In this document: piece after piece, positions 43,815 to 51,306 of the stretch | How the letters are laid out: each line of letters begins with the position of its first letter | How positions within the stretch are numbered: the first letter of the stretch is position 1 | NCBI RefSeq assembly: GCF_023330665.1 | Contig: NZ_CP097127.1 | Coordinates: 2,232,001-2,296,000, forward strand | Reading direction: 5' to 3' | Source: Conexibacter sp. S30A1 | Lineage (GTDB): Bacteria > Actinomycetota > Thermoleophilia > Solirubrobacterales > Solirubrobacteraceae | Length of the DNA stretch: 64,000 bases | Notes under the pieces: generated by a model | Told to the model about the DNA's origin: nothing | Database searches by the model: none | The model's input: only the letters and a program-made list of their open reading frames with translations | Translations under genes and position numbers: made by a program

Positions 43815-44495
43815 ATGGACATCGTGCTCGTTGCGGGGCTTTGGCTCACTGCCGCTGTGTGGGACGCTGTCGTTCCGGTGCTAGAAGCGGCTGGTCACAG
43901 TCCGATATCGGTGATGCTGCCCGGCCAGGATGATGGTCTTGCGACTGCGACTCTTGCGGATCAGGTCTCGGCGGTGACCGGGGCAATCGATCGTTGCAGC
44001 GGTCCTGTGCTTGTCGTCGGGCACTCCGCTGCGTGCAGCCTTGCGTGGATTGCCGCGGACGCTCGTCCTGAGAAGGTCGCGAAGGTGGTGATGGTCGGCG
44101 GCTTCCCGTCGGGCGACGGTGAGACCTACGCTGATTTCTTCCCTTGCTCGAATGGGGTCATGCCATTCCCGGGCTGGCAGCACTTCGAGGGACCCGACTC
44201 GCGCGACCTCGACGAGCCGACCAAGGATCGGATGGCCGGTAGCTTCGTCTCGGTGCCCGAGGGCGTTGCCAAAGGCATCATCCACCTCAGCGACCAGAGC
44301 CGCTATGAGATCCCGGTTGTGATCGTGTGCCCGGAGTTCAGTGTCGAGCAGGCTCGCGAGTGGCTGGCCGAAGGCGTACCGGAGCTCAAACCGGTCAACG
44401 AGATCAGCTACGTCAACATCGACTCCGGACACTGGCCGATGTTGACGCGCCCGACCGAACTCGGACAGATCCTGTCAGCGCTGACCGGCGTCTGA
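43815..44495 (+). CDS. Alpha/beta hydrolase
   Basis: 226-aa alpha/beta-fold hydrolase of the small esterase-like kind. It begins IVLVAGLWLTAAVWDAVVPVLEAAGH (oxyanion-hole strand), has the nucleophile elbow VVGHSAACSLAW (Ser about residue 77), KVVMVGGFPSG, a late acid region (IPVVIVCPEFSVEQA) and the catalytic His in IDSGHWPMLTRP. Full length. The substrate is unknown. It stands alone after the ISL3 fragment with its ATG preceded by a weak AT-rich stretch. Confidence 0.85.
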   Translation: MDIVLVAGLWLTAAVWDAVVPVLEAAGHSPISVMLPGQDDGLATATLADQVSAVTGAIDRCSGPVLVVGHSAACSLAWIAADARPEKVAKVVMVGGFPSGDGETYADFFPCSNGVMPFPGWQHFEGPDSRDLDEPTKDRMAGSFVSVPEGVAKGIIHLSDQSRYEIPVVIVCPEFSVEQAREWLAEGVPELKPVNEISYVNIDSGHWPMLTRPTELGQILSALTGV

Positions 44496-44969
44496 CAAAC
44501 CGCGAGCAACACGCTACGAATCTCAACTCGAGGTCGCCGACGCTGTTTCCCGGCCAGCGTCCTTGCAGAGCACGAGCCCGTGCATCCGAGCACGGGACAG
44601 TGGTAGGTCGAGAAGACGATTCCCGACGCGCAGGCGGCATGTGTTTCGGCGGGACGACCTGCAGCAGGAACGACGTGCTCTTGCTTGCAGACATGTGTCT
44701 CCGAGGGTCCGGCCTTGGTCGCGCTTGGCACGGAAGCACGACTCGCAGACTATCCCTTCCGGGACCGCGGGCGGGAGAGCGACGCTATGCCTTTGGCGAC
44801 CAAGCGCGAGTCGAGTCGATCCTGTTTTGGCGACGAGCGCGTCTATTGAAGTTTTACCCGAGAGACGCGCATCCGTCTTCCCGGAGGTATCGACGTTCGG
44901 CTGCCAGAGGGCGCGCTTGTGCGAGAGCAGAAGCCGTGGGGCGGCGCCGGAGCGTTTGCCGTTTGAAGC
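44496..44969. other. Gap without recognisable gene
   Basis: About 470 bases between the hydrolase and the end of the MarR gene. Frames are open on several phases but their translations are low-complexity and share no motif I know. Possible terminator sequence for the convergent genes could lie here, but I see no clear hairpin with a T-run. Confidence 0.45.
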
Positions 44970-45443
44970 TCAGTCCGGAGATGACCCAGCGAGCCATCCG
45001 GGAGTGTCGAGACGAGACGGGGCTTTGATCCCGAGGTCGGCGAGTGCTTCTTCGAGGCGTTCGAGCTCTTTGATGCCGATGCGTTGTGCCCAGCGGTCTC
45101 GGAGCTCGTCGAAGACTTGCTCGCCGGTGGCGAGCAGGGCGTGGCCCTCGGCGGTGACGGTGAACCTGCGCCGGCGTGGGTCTCGCCGGTCGGCCTCGCC
45201 GGTGATGTAGCCGCGCTCCTCCAGAAAGCCGATTGTTTTGGCGGCGGCTTGTTTTGAGACGCCGAGATGGCGGGCGAGATCTGAGGCGGTGTCGGCGCCG
45301 GCGTCGATTGAACGAATCGCGAAGTCGTGGACCGGCCGGATCTTCTCGTGCCCACGTTCGGCAAGCTCAACACTGGCGGCATCCGCCAGGGAACGAAATC
45401 CCCCGAGCAACAACAGCGCGAGGTCGGCCCCGGAGCGAGACAT
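44970..45443 (-). CDS. MarR-family regulator
   Basis: 157-aa winged-helix regulator: DLALLLLGGFRSLADAA (dimer helix), SDLARHLGVSKQAAAKTIGFLEERGYI (recognition HTH, about 60-86), the wing ADRRDPRRRRFTVTAEG, and a C-terminal dimer helix (LERLEEALADLG). Divergent from the hydrolase gene at 45552, with three tandem palindromes between them, so it very probably represses itself and that hydrolase and responds to a small ligand. Confidence 0.93.
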   Translation of the reverse strand: MSRSGADLALLLLGGFRSLADAASVELAERGHEKIRPVHDFAIRSIDAGADTASDLARHLGVSKQAAAKTIGFLEERGYITGEADRRDPRRRRFTVTAEGHALLATGEQVFDELRDRWAQRIGIKELERLEEALADLGIKAPSRLDTPGWLAGSSPD

Positions 45444-45455
45444 ACCCTGAGCATA

Positions 45456-45512
45456 GACAACGAGGTTGCATCAGCGACAACCAGGTTGCCATAGCGACAA
45501 CCTAGTTGCTAG
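45456..45512. promoter_or_regulatory. Three tandem CAACNNNGTTG operators at a 20-bp period
   Basis: CAACGAGGTTG (45458-45468), CAACCAGGTTG (45478-45488) and CAACCTAGTTG (45498-45508), each preceded by GA or GCGA, repeat with an exact 20-base period, nearly two DNA turns. They lie between the divergent MarR gene (start 45443) and the hydrolase (start 45552), so bound regulators would line up on one DNA face and could cover both promoters. Confidence 0.85.
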
Positions 45513-45551
45513 CGTGTGAGGCCACTTAGTTGTCTACCTGGAGGAGTACGC

Positions 45552-46433
45552 ATGCCAGACACCACCACCGGCGCCTCGATTCCCGAGGTCAGCCACCACC
45601 ACACGCTCCTCAACGACATCGACCTGCACTACGTCAGCGCCGGGTCTGACGGCACACCAGTTCTGCTCGTGCACGGGTTCCCAGAGACATGGTGGGCGTT
45701 TCACAAAGTCATCCCGCTCCTCGCGGCCGAGCACCGCGTGATCGCCGTCGATCTGCCCGGGTTCGGCGACTCCGGCAGCGCGCCGCAGGACAGCACTAGC
45801 GCCACCGCCGCGGAGACCCTGCGACGATTGATCCAGCAGCTCGACCTCGGTGCGGTTCATCTGACCGGCCAGGACATCAGCGGAGTCACCGCGTTCCGCC
45901 TGGCCGCGGTCCATCCGGAGCTGATCCGTAGCTTCACTGCGATTGAGACCGGCCTGCCCGGGTTCGGATTGGAGAGGCTCGCCGATGTGGCCCACGGCGG
46001 CGCTTGGCACATCGGCGTGCTGGCCGCACCCGGGATTCCAGAGATGTTGCTCGCCGGCCGTGAGCGAGAGTTCCTGGCCGGCTACGCCTATCCCGCCATG
46101 TGCGCGACCGACGGCGCCATCACCGACCAGGACATCGACGAGTTCACCCGTGCGTTCGCGCGCCCGGATGGCTTCCGCGGGGCAACCGGCCTTTACCGCG
46201 CCATGCTCCACGAAGGCGACGAAATTCGAGAACTAGCCACCCAACACATGCTGCAGATGCCAGTGCTAGCCATCGGCGCAGGCGGCGGAAACTTCACCCA
46301 CCACACCATGACCCAAGTCGCCAAACACGTCAGCGCCGCCACCCTGGACGGCGTCGGGCACTACGCGGCAATGGAAGCCCCAGAGGCCCTCGCGCAAACA
46401 CTCCTCGACTACTACGCAACCATCGACGGCTAA
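45552..46433 (+). CDS. Alpha/beta hydrolase of the epoxide hydrolase/haloalkane dehalogenase type
   Basis: 293 aa. Features: HYVSAGSDGTPVLLVHGFPETWWAFHKVIPLLA (HGFPETW oxyanion motif), VIAVDLPGFGDSG, and the nucleophile elbow LTGQDISGVTAFRLA with Asp in place of Ser, which is the mark of epoxide hydrolases and dehalogenases. The catalytic His is in LDGVGHYAAMEAPE. GAGGAG lies just before the ATG at 45552. It is divergently transcribed from the MarR gene over a triple operator and is probably induced by its substrate or a related toxic compound. Confidence 0.9.
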   Translation: MPDTTTGASIPEVSHHHTLLNDIDLHYVSAGSDGTPVLLVHGFPETWWAFHKVIPLLAAEHRVIAVDLPGFGDSGSAPQDSTSATAAETLRRLIQQLDLGAVHLTGQDISGVTAFRLAAVHPELIRSFTAIETGLPGFGLERLADVAHGGAWHIGVLAAPGIPEMLLAGREREFLAGYAYPAMCATDGAITDQDIDEFTRAFARPDGFRGATGLYRAMLHEGDEIRELATQHMLQMPVLAIGAGGGNFTHHTMTQVAKHVSAATLDGVGHYAAMEAPEALAQTLLDYYATIDG

Positions 46434-47079
46434 GCCACCGAAAGCACGACAGCTGACTCGGTCCGCCCCACCGGGACAACCTACAGAGGAACCCGGCCGG
46501 GCTCGTTGCCAATGGCCGCGCCTAGCGAGTCCATCGACCTCACGCCGCCAGTCTCGCCGCCGTGGCCACCGATCCCAGACTTCCGCGTCAGGCGCCAAGC
46601 GGCCCCGCGGCACCACCGCCGGACCTCCGTCGGGCCCCGCATTCGTTTCAACACCGCTATCTCGTCGTGACCAACAAGAGACGCGCTTCGCGCGGCAAGC
46701 GCGCAACTCGCTGACTACTGCTTTCGCCGGACAATCGGGGCGACCATCACCTTTGGAATGGAGACGCTACGCCGGGGATTGTTGACGGACACATTGGATG
46801 GTGATGATCGCGTCATCGGGGGTGATGATCTGGGTCATGAACGACCGAACGACCAAAGCCCCTTGCAGCGTGCTCCTGTGGCCCTCGGAACGGCGGCAAG
46901 GAAGAGAAACAGGGGGCACGGGGGCGTGTGGTGGTGCGTTGCGCGTCTGTGACCGCTTCGCTTTCGCTGTTGATCGCTCGGCAGGGGCGTAGCGCCAGGA
47001 CGCGGGATGTTGTCGGGGTGCGGGCGTGTGCGATCCGAGCGATGCGACCCACCGCGCGTTGGTGCCCGCCCCGTGGGTG
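46434..47079. other. Gap with short unsupported frames
   Basis: About 645 bases without a supportable gene. On the minus strand a short frame reads MTQIITPDDAIITIQCVRQQSP (about 46770-46840) and stops, and might be the start of a lost ORF. Nothing else resembles a known protein. This region is probably the remains of the mobile element to which the next gene belongs. Confidence 0.4.
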
Positions 47080-47664
47080 TCAGAACCCTGGTGGGTCGCG
47101 TCCCGGCCCGTGCAACAGGCCCGTCAACACCACAGCAAGCTCCCACGGTGACGCCGTGAGCTTCAGCCGTGACCGGCATGCCCTGGTCGCACGGCCGAGC
47201 GCGTCAACGGCCCCAACCAGCGGCGGGCCGCACACGAGCTGCTGGTCGGCTGACGGGTCAAGCACACGCTCCCACAGGCGAGCGGTCGTGGTGATCGCCC
47301 CGGCGCGGCGCGTGAAGGTCCGCAACCAGCCACGCACCGTCCCTGGTGGGCGCCCGAGCGCCGCTGCGATCGTGCGATGCCCCTGACCGTTGGCTTTGGC
47401 CAAAAGCGCCCGGCCGATCACTTCCGTTCCGTCACGCCGCCTGGCGAGCGCCCAGGCTGGAAGCAGCACGTGTGTTCGCTCGCAGCGCCGACAGCACGCT
47501 CGCCGTGGCCGCAGCAAGCGTGTCTCATCAAGCAGGCGCACGGTGCGCTCGCGCGCAAACCCCCACGGCGCAAGCGGCCCGTCACAAACCGGGCAGCACA
47601 AACGCCCAGTCACCAGATCAGCCTCCACCACCACCTGCTCTGCGCTCATCGCCATCACACCCAC
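47080..47664 (-). CDS. Zinc-ribbon/HTH protein resembling IS-associated actinobacterial family
   Basis: About 190 aa. N-terminal zinc ribbon with two CxxC pairs (CCPVCDGPLAPWG, then CCRRCERTHVLLPAW), followed by an HTH (GQGHRTIAAALGRPPGTVRGWLRTF) and an Ala/Arg-rich C-terminus. I recall this layout from proteins (DUF6431-like) that accompany a separate integrase-type transposase in actinobacterial mobile elements; no such partner is visible here. The start may be at 47664 or 47649. It is likely a leftover component of a mobile element. Confidence 0.55.
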   Translation of the reverse strand: MGVMAMSAEQVVVEADLVTGRLCCPVCDGPLAPWGFARERTVRLLDETRLLRPRRACCRRCERTHVLLPAWALARRRDGTEVIGRALLAKANGQGHRTIAAALGRPPGTVRGWLRTFTRRAGAITTTARLWERVLDPSADQQLVCGPPLVGAVDALGRATRACRSRLKLTASPWELAVVLTGLLHGPGRDPPGF

Positions 47665-47996
47665 ACAACACCACGCTCCTCACCAGGCCAACGCTCCCAA
47701 CGGCCCCTCCCACGAGACCCCCGGGGCGACTCGTGTTGGAAGGCATATCAGACCCCGGCCGCACCGGCAAACGCCGCCACCAGCATGGTGATAAGCAGCA
47801 TCACCGCTGACGGCACGGCAGCCGCCAGCACCCGCAAATTGCGGACGACTACCGCGACCCGGCCGGTCATCACCACCATCCTGGCGTTGACCGCGATCAA
47901 CAGCCGATCACATCACCACGCTCAACGACGTTTGAGGGCCCAACCGTCACCACCCAGCGTGTCGCTCAACAGGGATTCGTGAAGCCGACTATTTAA

Positions 47997-48257
47997 CCTG
48001 CCGGTGCGTTCGCGGTGCTTGCATCCCGGCCAGCAGCAGGGTCGGCGCTTACCTTCTTCCAGCTCTTCTTGGGTGCGGCGAATGCGGCGCTCACGAGTCT
48101 GCGCTTGCTTTGCCTCTTCAACCCAACAGATGAACTCGTTGCGTGCCTATGGCGTAATGTCGGACCAGGCGTTCAACGCAACCGCATTGGACAGGAGCGC
48201 GTCACGCAGATCAGCTGGCAATGCGTGAACCACTCCACCGGGGACGTCTGACTCATC
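47997..48257 (-). pseudogene. YdeI/OmpD-associated-family protein, broken by a stop codon
   Basis: The minus strand reads VPGGVVHALPADLRDALLSN...WSDITP, a TAG stop (48147-48149), then ARNEFICWVEEAKQ, TRERRIRRTQEELEEGKRRPCCWPGCKHRERTGR. Both halves fit the YdeI/OmpD-associated family in one frame, so a single base change of a Leu codon explains the stop. No good start codon precedes it. Its sequence is otherwise well preserved, so inactivation looks recent. Confidence 0.75.
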
Positions 48258-48511
48258 TGATCAATGCTACGAGTCAGGGAGACAAGCCAGCCTCGTCCGC
48301 TGGTGATTGCGGTCTGTCCTGTCCGGGCTCTGGGCTAGCGCTACGGCGACGAGGCAGCGGCGCCGGAGCGCGGCTGCTGAACAAACGCTGTGCCATGGAC
48401 GGGATAACCGGCGTTTCGTTCCGGGGTCTGGGCGCCGGGCGTGCTCAGGCGGGCCTTGGGCCGGGCTGGTGCTCGCCAAGCCCGAAAAGCCGAGCCGGCG
48501 CTACACCCGCC

Positions 48512-48898
48512 TCAGCGTATGTCACCGGGCCCTGCTCGCCCCCCGATTCCGCGAGAGGAAGGGACGCTCGGCTCGAGCGGGTGCGTCGCCCACGGGTGCA
48601 ACCACAGCTTGACCCAGCGTGACGCGAAGCTCCCCGGGTCAATATTGGGACCATCCAATGCAACGGACACCCGGGTACCGAGCGGCTCGCCCTGACGCAT
48701 CCAGAAGCCGTCCTGCTGATGGACCGTGGTGGCGGGCGCAGACGGGCCGTCACGCAGGGAGTGGACTGCGAGACTGCCGAAGAGCGCCTGCTCGACCGCC
48801 AGTTCGTCCGCGAGCCTCGACAGGAGGTTGACCGCAACGACGATGGGTAGACCAGGATCCTCATAGCGGCCACTCTGATTGCTCGGGAACAAGGTCAC
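48512..48898 (-). CDS. Hypothetical protein, possibly truncated
   Basis: 128-aa frame starting MTLFPSNQSGRYEDPGLPIVVAVNLLSRLADELAVEQALFG and ending SRGIGGRAGPGDIR. The middle (DGFWMRQGEPLGTRVSVALDGPNIDPGSFASRWVKLWLHPWATHPL) has the codon pattern and residue mix of real protein and reads like the C-terminal part of a longer one. I do not recognise the family. The absence of an N-terminal domain and of a partner suggests a fragment. Confidence 0.45.
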   Translation of the reverse strand: MTLFPSNQSGRYEDPGLPIVVAVNLLSRLADELAVEQALFGSLAVHSLRDGPSAPATTVHQQDGFWMRQGEPLGTRVSVALDGPNIDPGSFASRWVKLWLHPWATHPLEPSVPSSRGIGGRAGPGDIR

Positions 48899-49122
48899 GC
48901 CCCCACAAGCTCAAGCCGTCGCAGACGTGCTCCTCGCCAAACCCGAACCCAACATGGCCGTCTGCACGGCTCGCATCGACAAGCTCTGAGGATCACCTGG
49001 CTCAGCACTCATACAAACGAGACCGCTCGGCGCTTGCCGGGAATCTCGCTTCGCTCGATCCGCGCTACACGGCCGCAGCGCCAAAGTCCAGCCGGCCTGA
49101 TCGCTGCAACACCCAGCCCGGG

Positions 49123-49356
49123 TCAGCCGGTGACACCAACCGGCGGTGAGGGCAGCAGCTCGAGCAGATCGCCAGGCAGCCGCTCGCTGGCTTGCCAGTA
49201 CTCAAGGCCGACCAGGTGACGGTCGGTGGGGTCAAGCTCGCGCAGACCAAAGTCGGTCTCCTCGGAGATAACGACGTTGGGGTCGTAGTCCTCGAAACGA
49301 AACCAGGCGATGTCGGCCTTGGCGTCATAGTGGCCGTCGATCTTCACGGTCTTCAT
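49123..49356 (-). CDS. DUF2283-family protein
   Basis: 77 aa: KIDGHYDAKADIAWFRFEDYDPNVVISEETDFGLRELDPTDRHLVGLEYWQASERLP matches the compact DUF2283 pattern (YD-x2-ADIAW...; LvGLE-x4-S). ATG at 49356 lies one base after the stop of the upstream DUF4258-like gene (ends 49358), so the two are co-expressed. Pairs of this kind are common and may be toxin-antitoxin-like, but no activity is established. Confidence 0.8.
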   Translation of the reverse strand: MKTVKIDGHYDAKADIAWFRFEDYDPNVVISEETDFGLRELDPTDRHLVGLEYWQASERLPGDLLELLPSPPVGVTG

Positions 49357-49357
49357 G

Positions 49358-49597
49358 CTAGCCCCGCCGCCACAGCGTGACCACAAGCGCGGTCAACTCG
49401 TCCCCTTCCGGATAGTTGTAGGCAACAACCAGGCGCCCCACTTGCACCCGCCAGTCCGCAGCACGCGCGTTCCGCGTACGCCGGCCGTGACCGTCGAGGA
49501 TCGCGTCCTCGACATCCAGCCTGGTGACGGCCAGCAGCTGCGCCTTGACCAGAGCATGGTCGGTCCACAGCACGGCCAGCGGACCGTGAGCTCTCAT
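49358..49597 (-). CDS. DUF4258-like small protein paired with DUF2283
   Basis: 79 aa: WTDHALVKAQLLAVTRLDVEDAILDGHGRRTRNARAADWRVQVGRLVVAYNYPEGDELTALVVTLWRRG. The H-A/x-x-R-like start, a helix ending in D-x-E-x-A-I and the strands around VVAYNYP...ALVVTLW fit the BrnT/DUF4258 RelE-like fold in outline. It is immediately upstream of the DUF2283 gene. By analogy it could be the toxin-like partner. Confidence 0.65.
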   Translation of the reverse strand: MRAHGPLAVLWTDHALVKAQLLAVTRLDVEDAILDGHGRRTRNARAADWRVQVGRLVVAYNYPEGDELTALVVTLWRRG

Positions 49598-49641
49598 CGA
49601 AACCGTGCTCCGGAGAAGGACTGTGCTTGCAAGGACAGGCC

Positions 49642-50754
49642 TTACTGCCCGAAGCGTCCCGGAGCGTGCCCGCCGCTCTCCCGTCGACCGCCCTCAATGC
49701 CAGCACGCCCGGCCGGCCCCTCGATCGCGAAGGCCGCGGCAACAAGCCGCGCGTCATCGGCGTGCGGGGCGTAGTGCAGGTACTTCATCGTCGTCTGGAT
49801 GTCTGAGTGGCCCATCCACTCCTGCACACGGCGAACATCAGCCTTGGCGATCATCCGCGTACCGAAGGTGTGACGCAGGTCATGGAAACGCAGGGTCCGA
49901 AGGTTGGCACGCCTAAGCGCGGTCTTGTAGCGGATCCTCAGCGCCGAGTCCGACAGGTACTGGCCGGTCTCGCTGGCGAAAACCAGGTCATCGTCACCGA
50001 TCCAGTGCTCGCGGGCGGAAAGCTTCGCCAGGGCAGACGCCACATCCGGCGCCATCGGCACCGAGCGCACCTTGCCTGACTTCGGGGTCGTCAGCTGCCC
50101 GCCAGCCCAACTGGACCGCACACGGATCACCGAACCAGAGAAGTCGACATCCCGCCAGCGCAAAGCCAGCAGCTCACCCATCCGCAGACCCGTGAACGCA
50201 GCCGTCAGGTAGATCGCGCCATCAAGCTCCGAGGAAGCGGCGCGCACCAACGCCCACACCTCCTCGGGCGCTAGCACCTCAATGTCACCGCTGGAGCGTT
50301 GCGGGTGCTTCTCGACCCTGGCCAGCGGGTTCCCATCAAGCCCATACATCCGCTGCGCACGCCGGAAGATGCCGTGCAACTGGATCAGCAGCTTGTTCTT
50401 CGTCCGGTTTGAGAGACCGTCAAGCGTGCCCCGCCATGCCTCGATCTCCTCGACCGTGATCGACTCAAGCTCGCGCTCACCGAACGCCGGCAGCAGGTGC
50501 GCGTTCAGCGCCGAACGGTAATCACGCAGCGTCGACGGCTTGCGCTCGCGATCCTGCGCGATGAAACGCAACCACTCCTCGGCAGCATCGGCAAACGTCG
50601 CGTGGCTTGACCGCATGCCAGCCAACGTGCCCCGCCGCGCCTGATCGAGAACCTCGCCAAGCCAGGCCTCAGCCGCACGCTTGGTGAAGTAGCCCTCCGG
50701 TGGCCGTCCACGCGCAGACCAGACCGGACCCCTGGCGCGGTCCACGCAAAACAC
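49642..50754 (-). CDS. int: Tyrosine-type site-specific integrase
   Basis: 370-aa phage/ICE-type integrase. An AP2-like N-terminal part (VWSARGRPPEGYFTKRAAEAWL) is followed by a SAM-like core-binding domain (about 45-130) and a catalytic domain: Arg in TAAFTGLRMGELLALRW, Lys region, H-x-L-R in LRFHDLRHTFGTRM, His/Trp region and Tyr in IQTTMKYLHYAP. All catalytic residues are intact. Its start is 120 bases from a tRNA-Lys 3' fragment that is the likely attachment site. Confidence 0.93.
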   Translation of the reverse strand: MFCVDRARGPVWSARGRPPEGYFTKRAAEAWLGEVLDQARRGTLAGMRSSHATFADAAEEWLRFIAQDRERKPSTLRDYRSALNAHLLPAFGERELESITVEEIEAWRGTLDGLSNRTKNKLLIQLHGIFRRAQRMYGLDGNPLARVEKHPQRSSGDIEVLAPEEVWALVRAASSELDGAIYLTAAFTGLRMGELLALRWRDVDFSGSVIRVRSSWAGGQLTTPKSGKVRSVPMAPDVASALAKLSAREHWIGDDDLVFASETGQYLSDSALRIRYKTALRRANLRTLRFHDLRHTFGTRMIAKADVRRVQEWMGHSDIQTTMKYLHYAPHADDARLVAAAFAIEGPAGRAGIEGGRRESGGHAPGRFGQ

Positions 50755-50847
50755 GTGTCCCGACGGCTCTGAAAGCGCTCCCGTACGTGCTTTTCAACCA
50801 CATATTCGGGACATATTTGGCAAACTGCGGCTTCAGCTAAAACCTAA

Positions 50848-50870
50848 AAAAGCCTGTTTGCTGGGCTTTT
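50848..50870 (-). terminator. Rho-independent terminator behind the tRNA-Lys 3' fragment
   Basis: On the minus strand AAAAGCC, a 9-base loop, and GGCTTTTTT form a 7-bp stem followed by six T. It starts 4 bases after the tRNA 3' end, where a tRNA terminator is expected, which argues that this flank is original tRNA-gene context or was carried along with the attachment core. Confidence 0.85.
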
Positions 50871-50874
50871 GCAG

Positions 50875-50916
50875 TGCCGGCGCTGGGACTCGAACCCAGG
50901 CGCTTCGGATTAAAAG
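50875..50916 (-). tRNA. 3' half of tRNA-Lys(UUU), likely attachment-site core
   Basis: From the anticodon loop onward the minus strand reads CTTTTAA (anticodon TTT), then TCCGA, the variable loop, a perfect T arm (CTGGG TTCGAGT CCCAG), the acceptor strand CGCCGGC and discriminator A. The sequence 5' of the anticodon loop cannot pair with the anticodon stem or supply a D arm or acceptor GCCGGCG, so just the 3' half is here. This is the usual footprint left by an element integrating at the anticodon loop. Confidence 0.85.
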
Positions 50917-51306
50917 ATGCCTATTTGCAGGACAATTGCTGTAGTTACGGGCGATTTCGCGCAGCTCTGTGCGGTTCCGTAAGGTCAAAAACGCAGAGTT
51001 CGGGACATTTCCTGGGACACGTGCCGTGAGCACCAGCAGCTCAACCGCGCTGAAACACCTCCGGGCGCAGCGCTTCCGACAGAATCGCGCAGACAACCCC
51101 CGGTCGTTGAAACAGAACGCGACCGACGCCGGCACCCACGACCATCATCGGCCATCCGCTTATGGCCGCCGGCATCTACCCACGCTCCAACCGAAAGCGT
51201 TTCCGCCGCGCAACACTGGAGCATCGTTCGGCGAACGCGCGGCTCGATGGCGCCGCAAGCTCGATCGATCGATCTGCGTCAACGCCTACGCGACTGCCGG
51301 ACAGTC
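50917..51306. other. Gap between tRNA fragment and the transporter genes
   Basis: About 390 bases. No tRNA 5' half, promoter or recognisable gene is visible. Minus-strand frames run through the tRNA fragment and are artefacts. If the tRNA fragment is a junction, this stretch is the edge of the DNA adjoining it. Confidence 0.5.

Noticed and set aside
46758..46952. Short plus-strand frame with METLRRGLL start
   Set aside because: No motif, no ribosome-binding site and no conserved neighbour; probably chance in degraded DNA.
50833..51135. 100-aa minus-strand frame across the tRNA fragment
   Set aside because: Its C-terminal part is just the translation of the tRNA 3' half and terminator, so it is an artefact.
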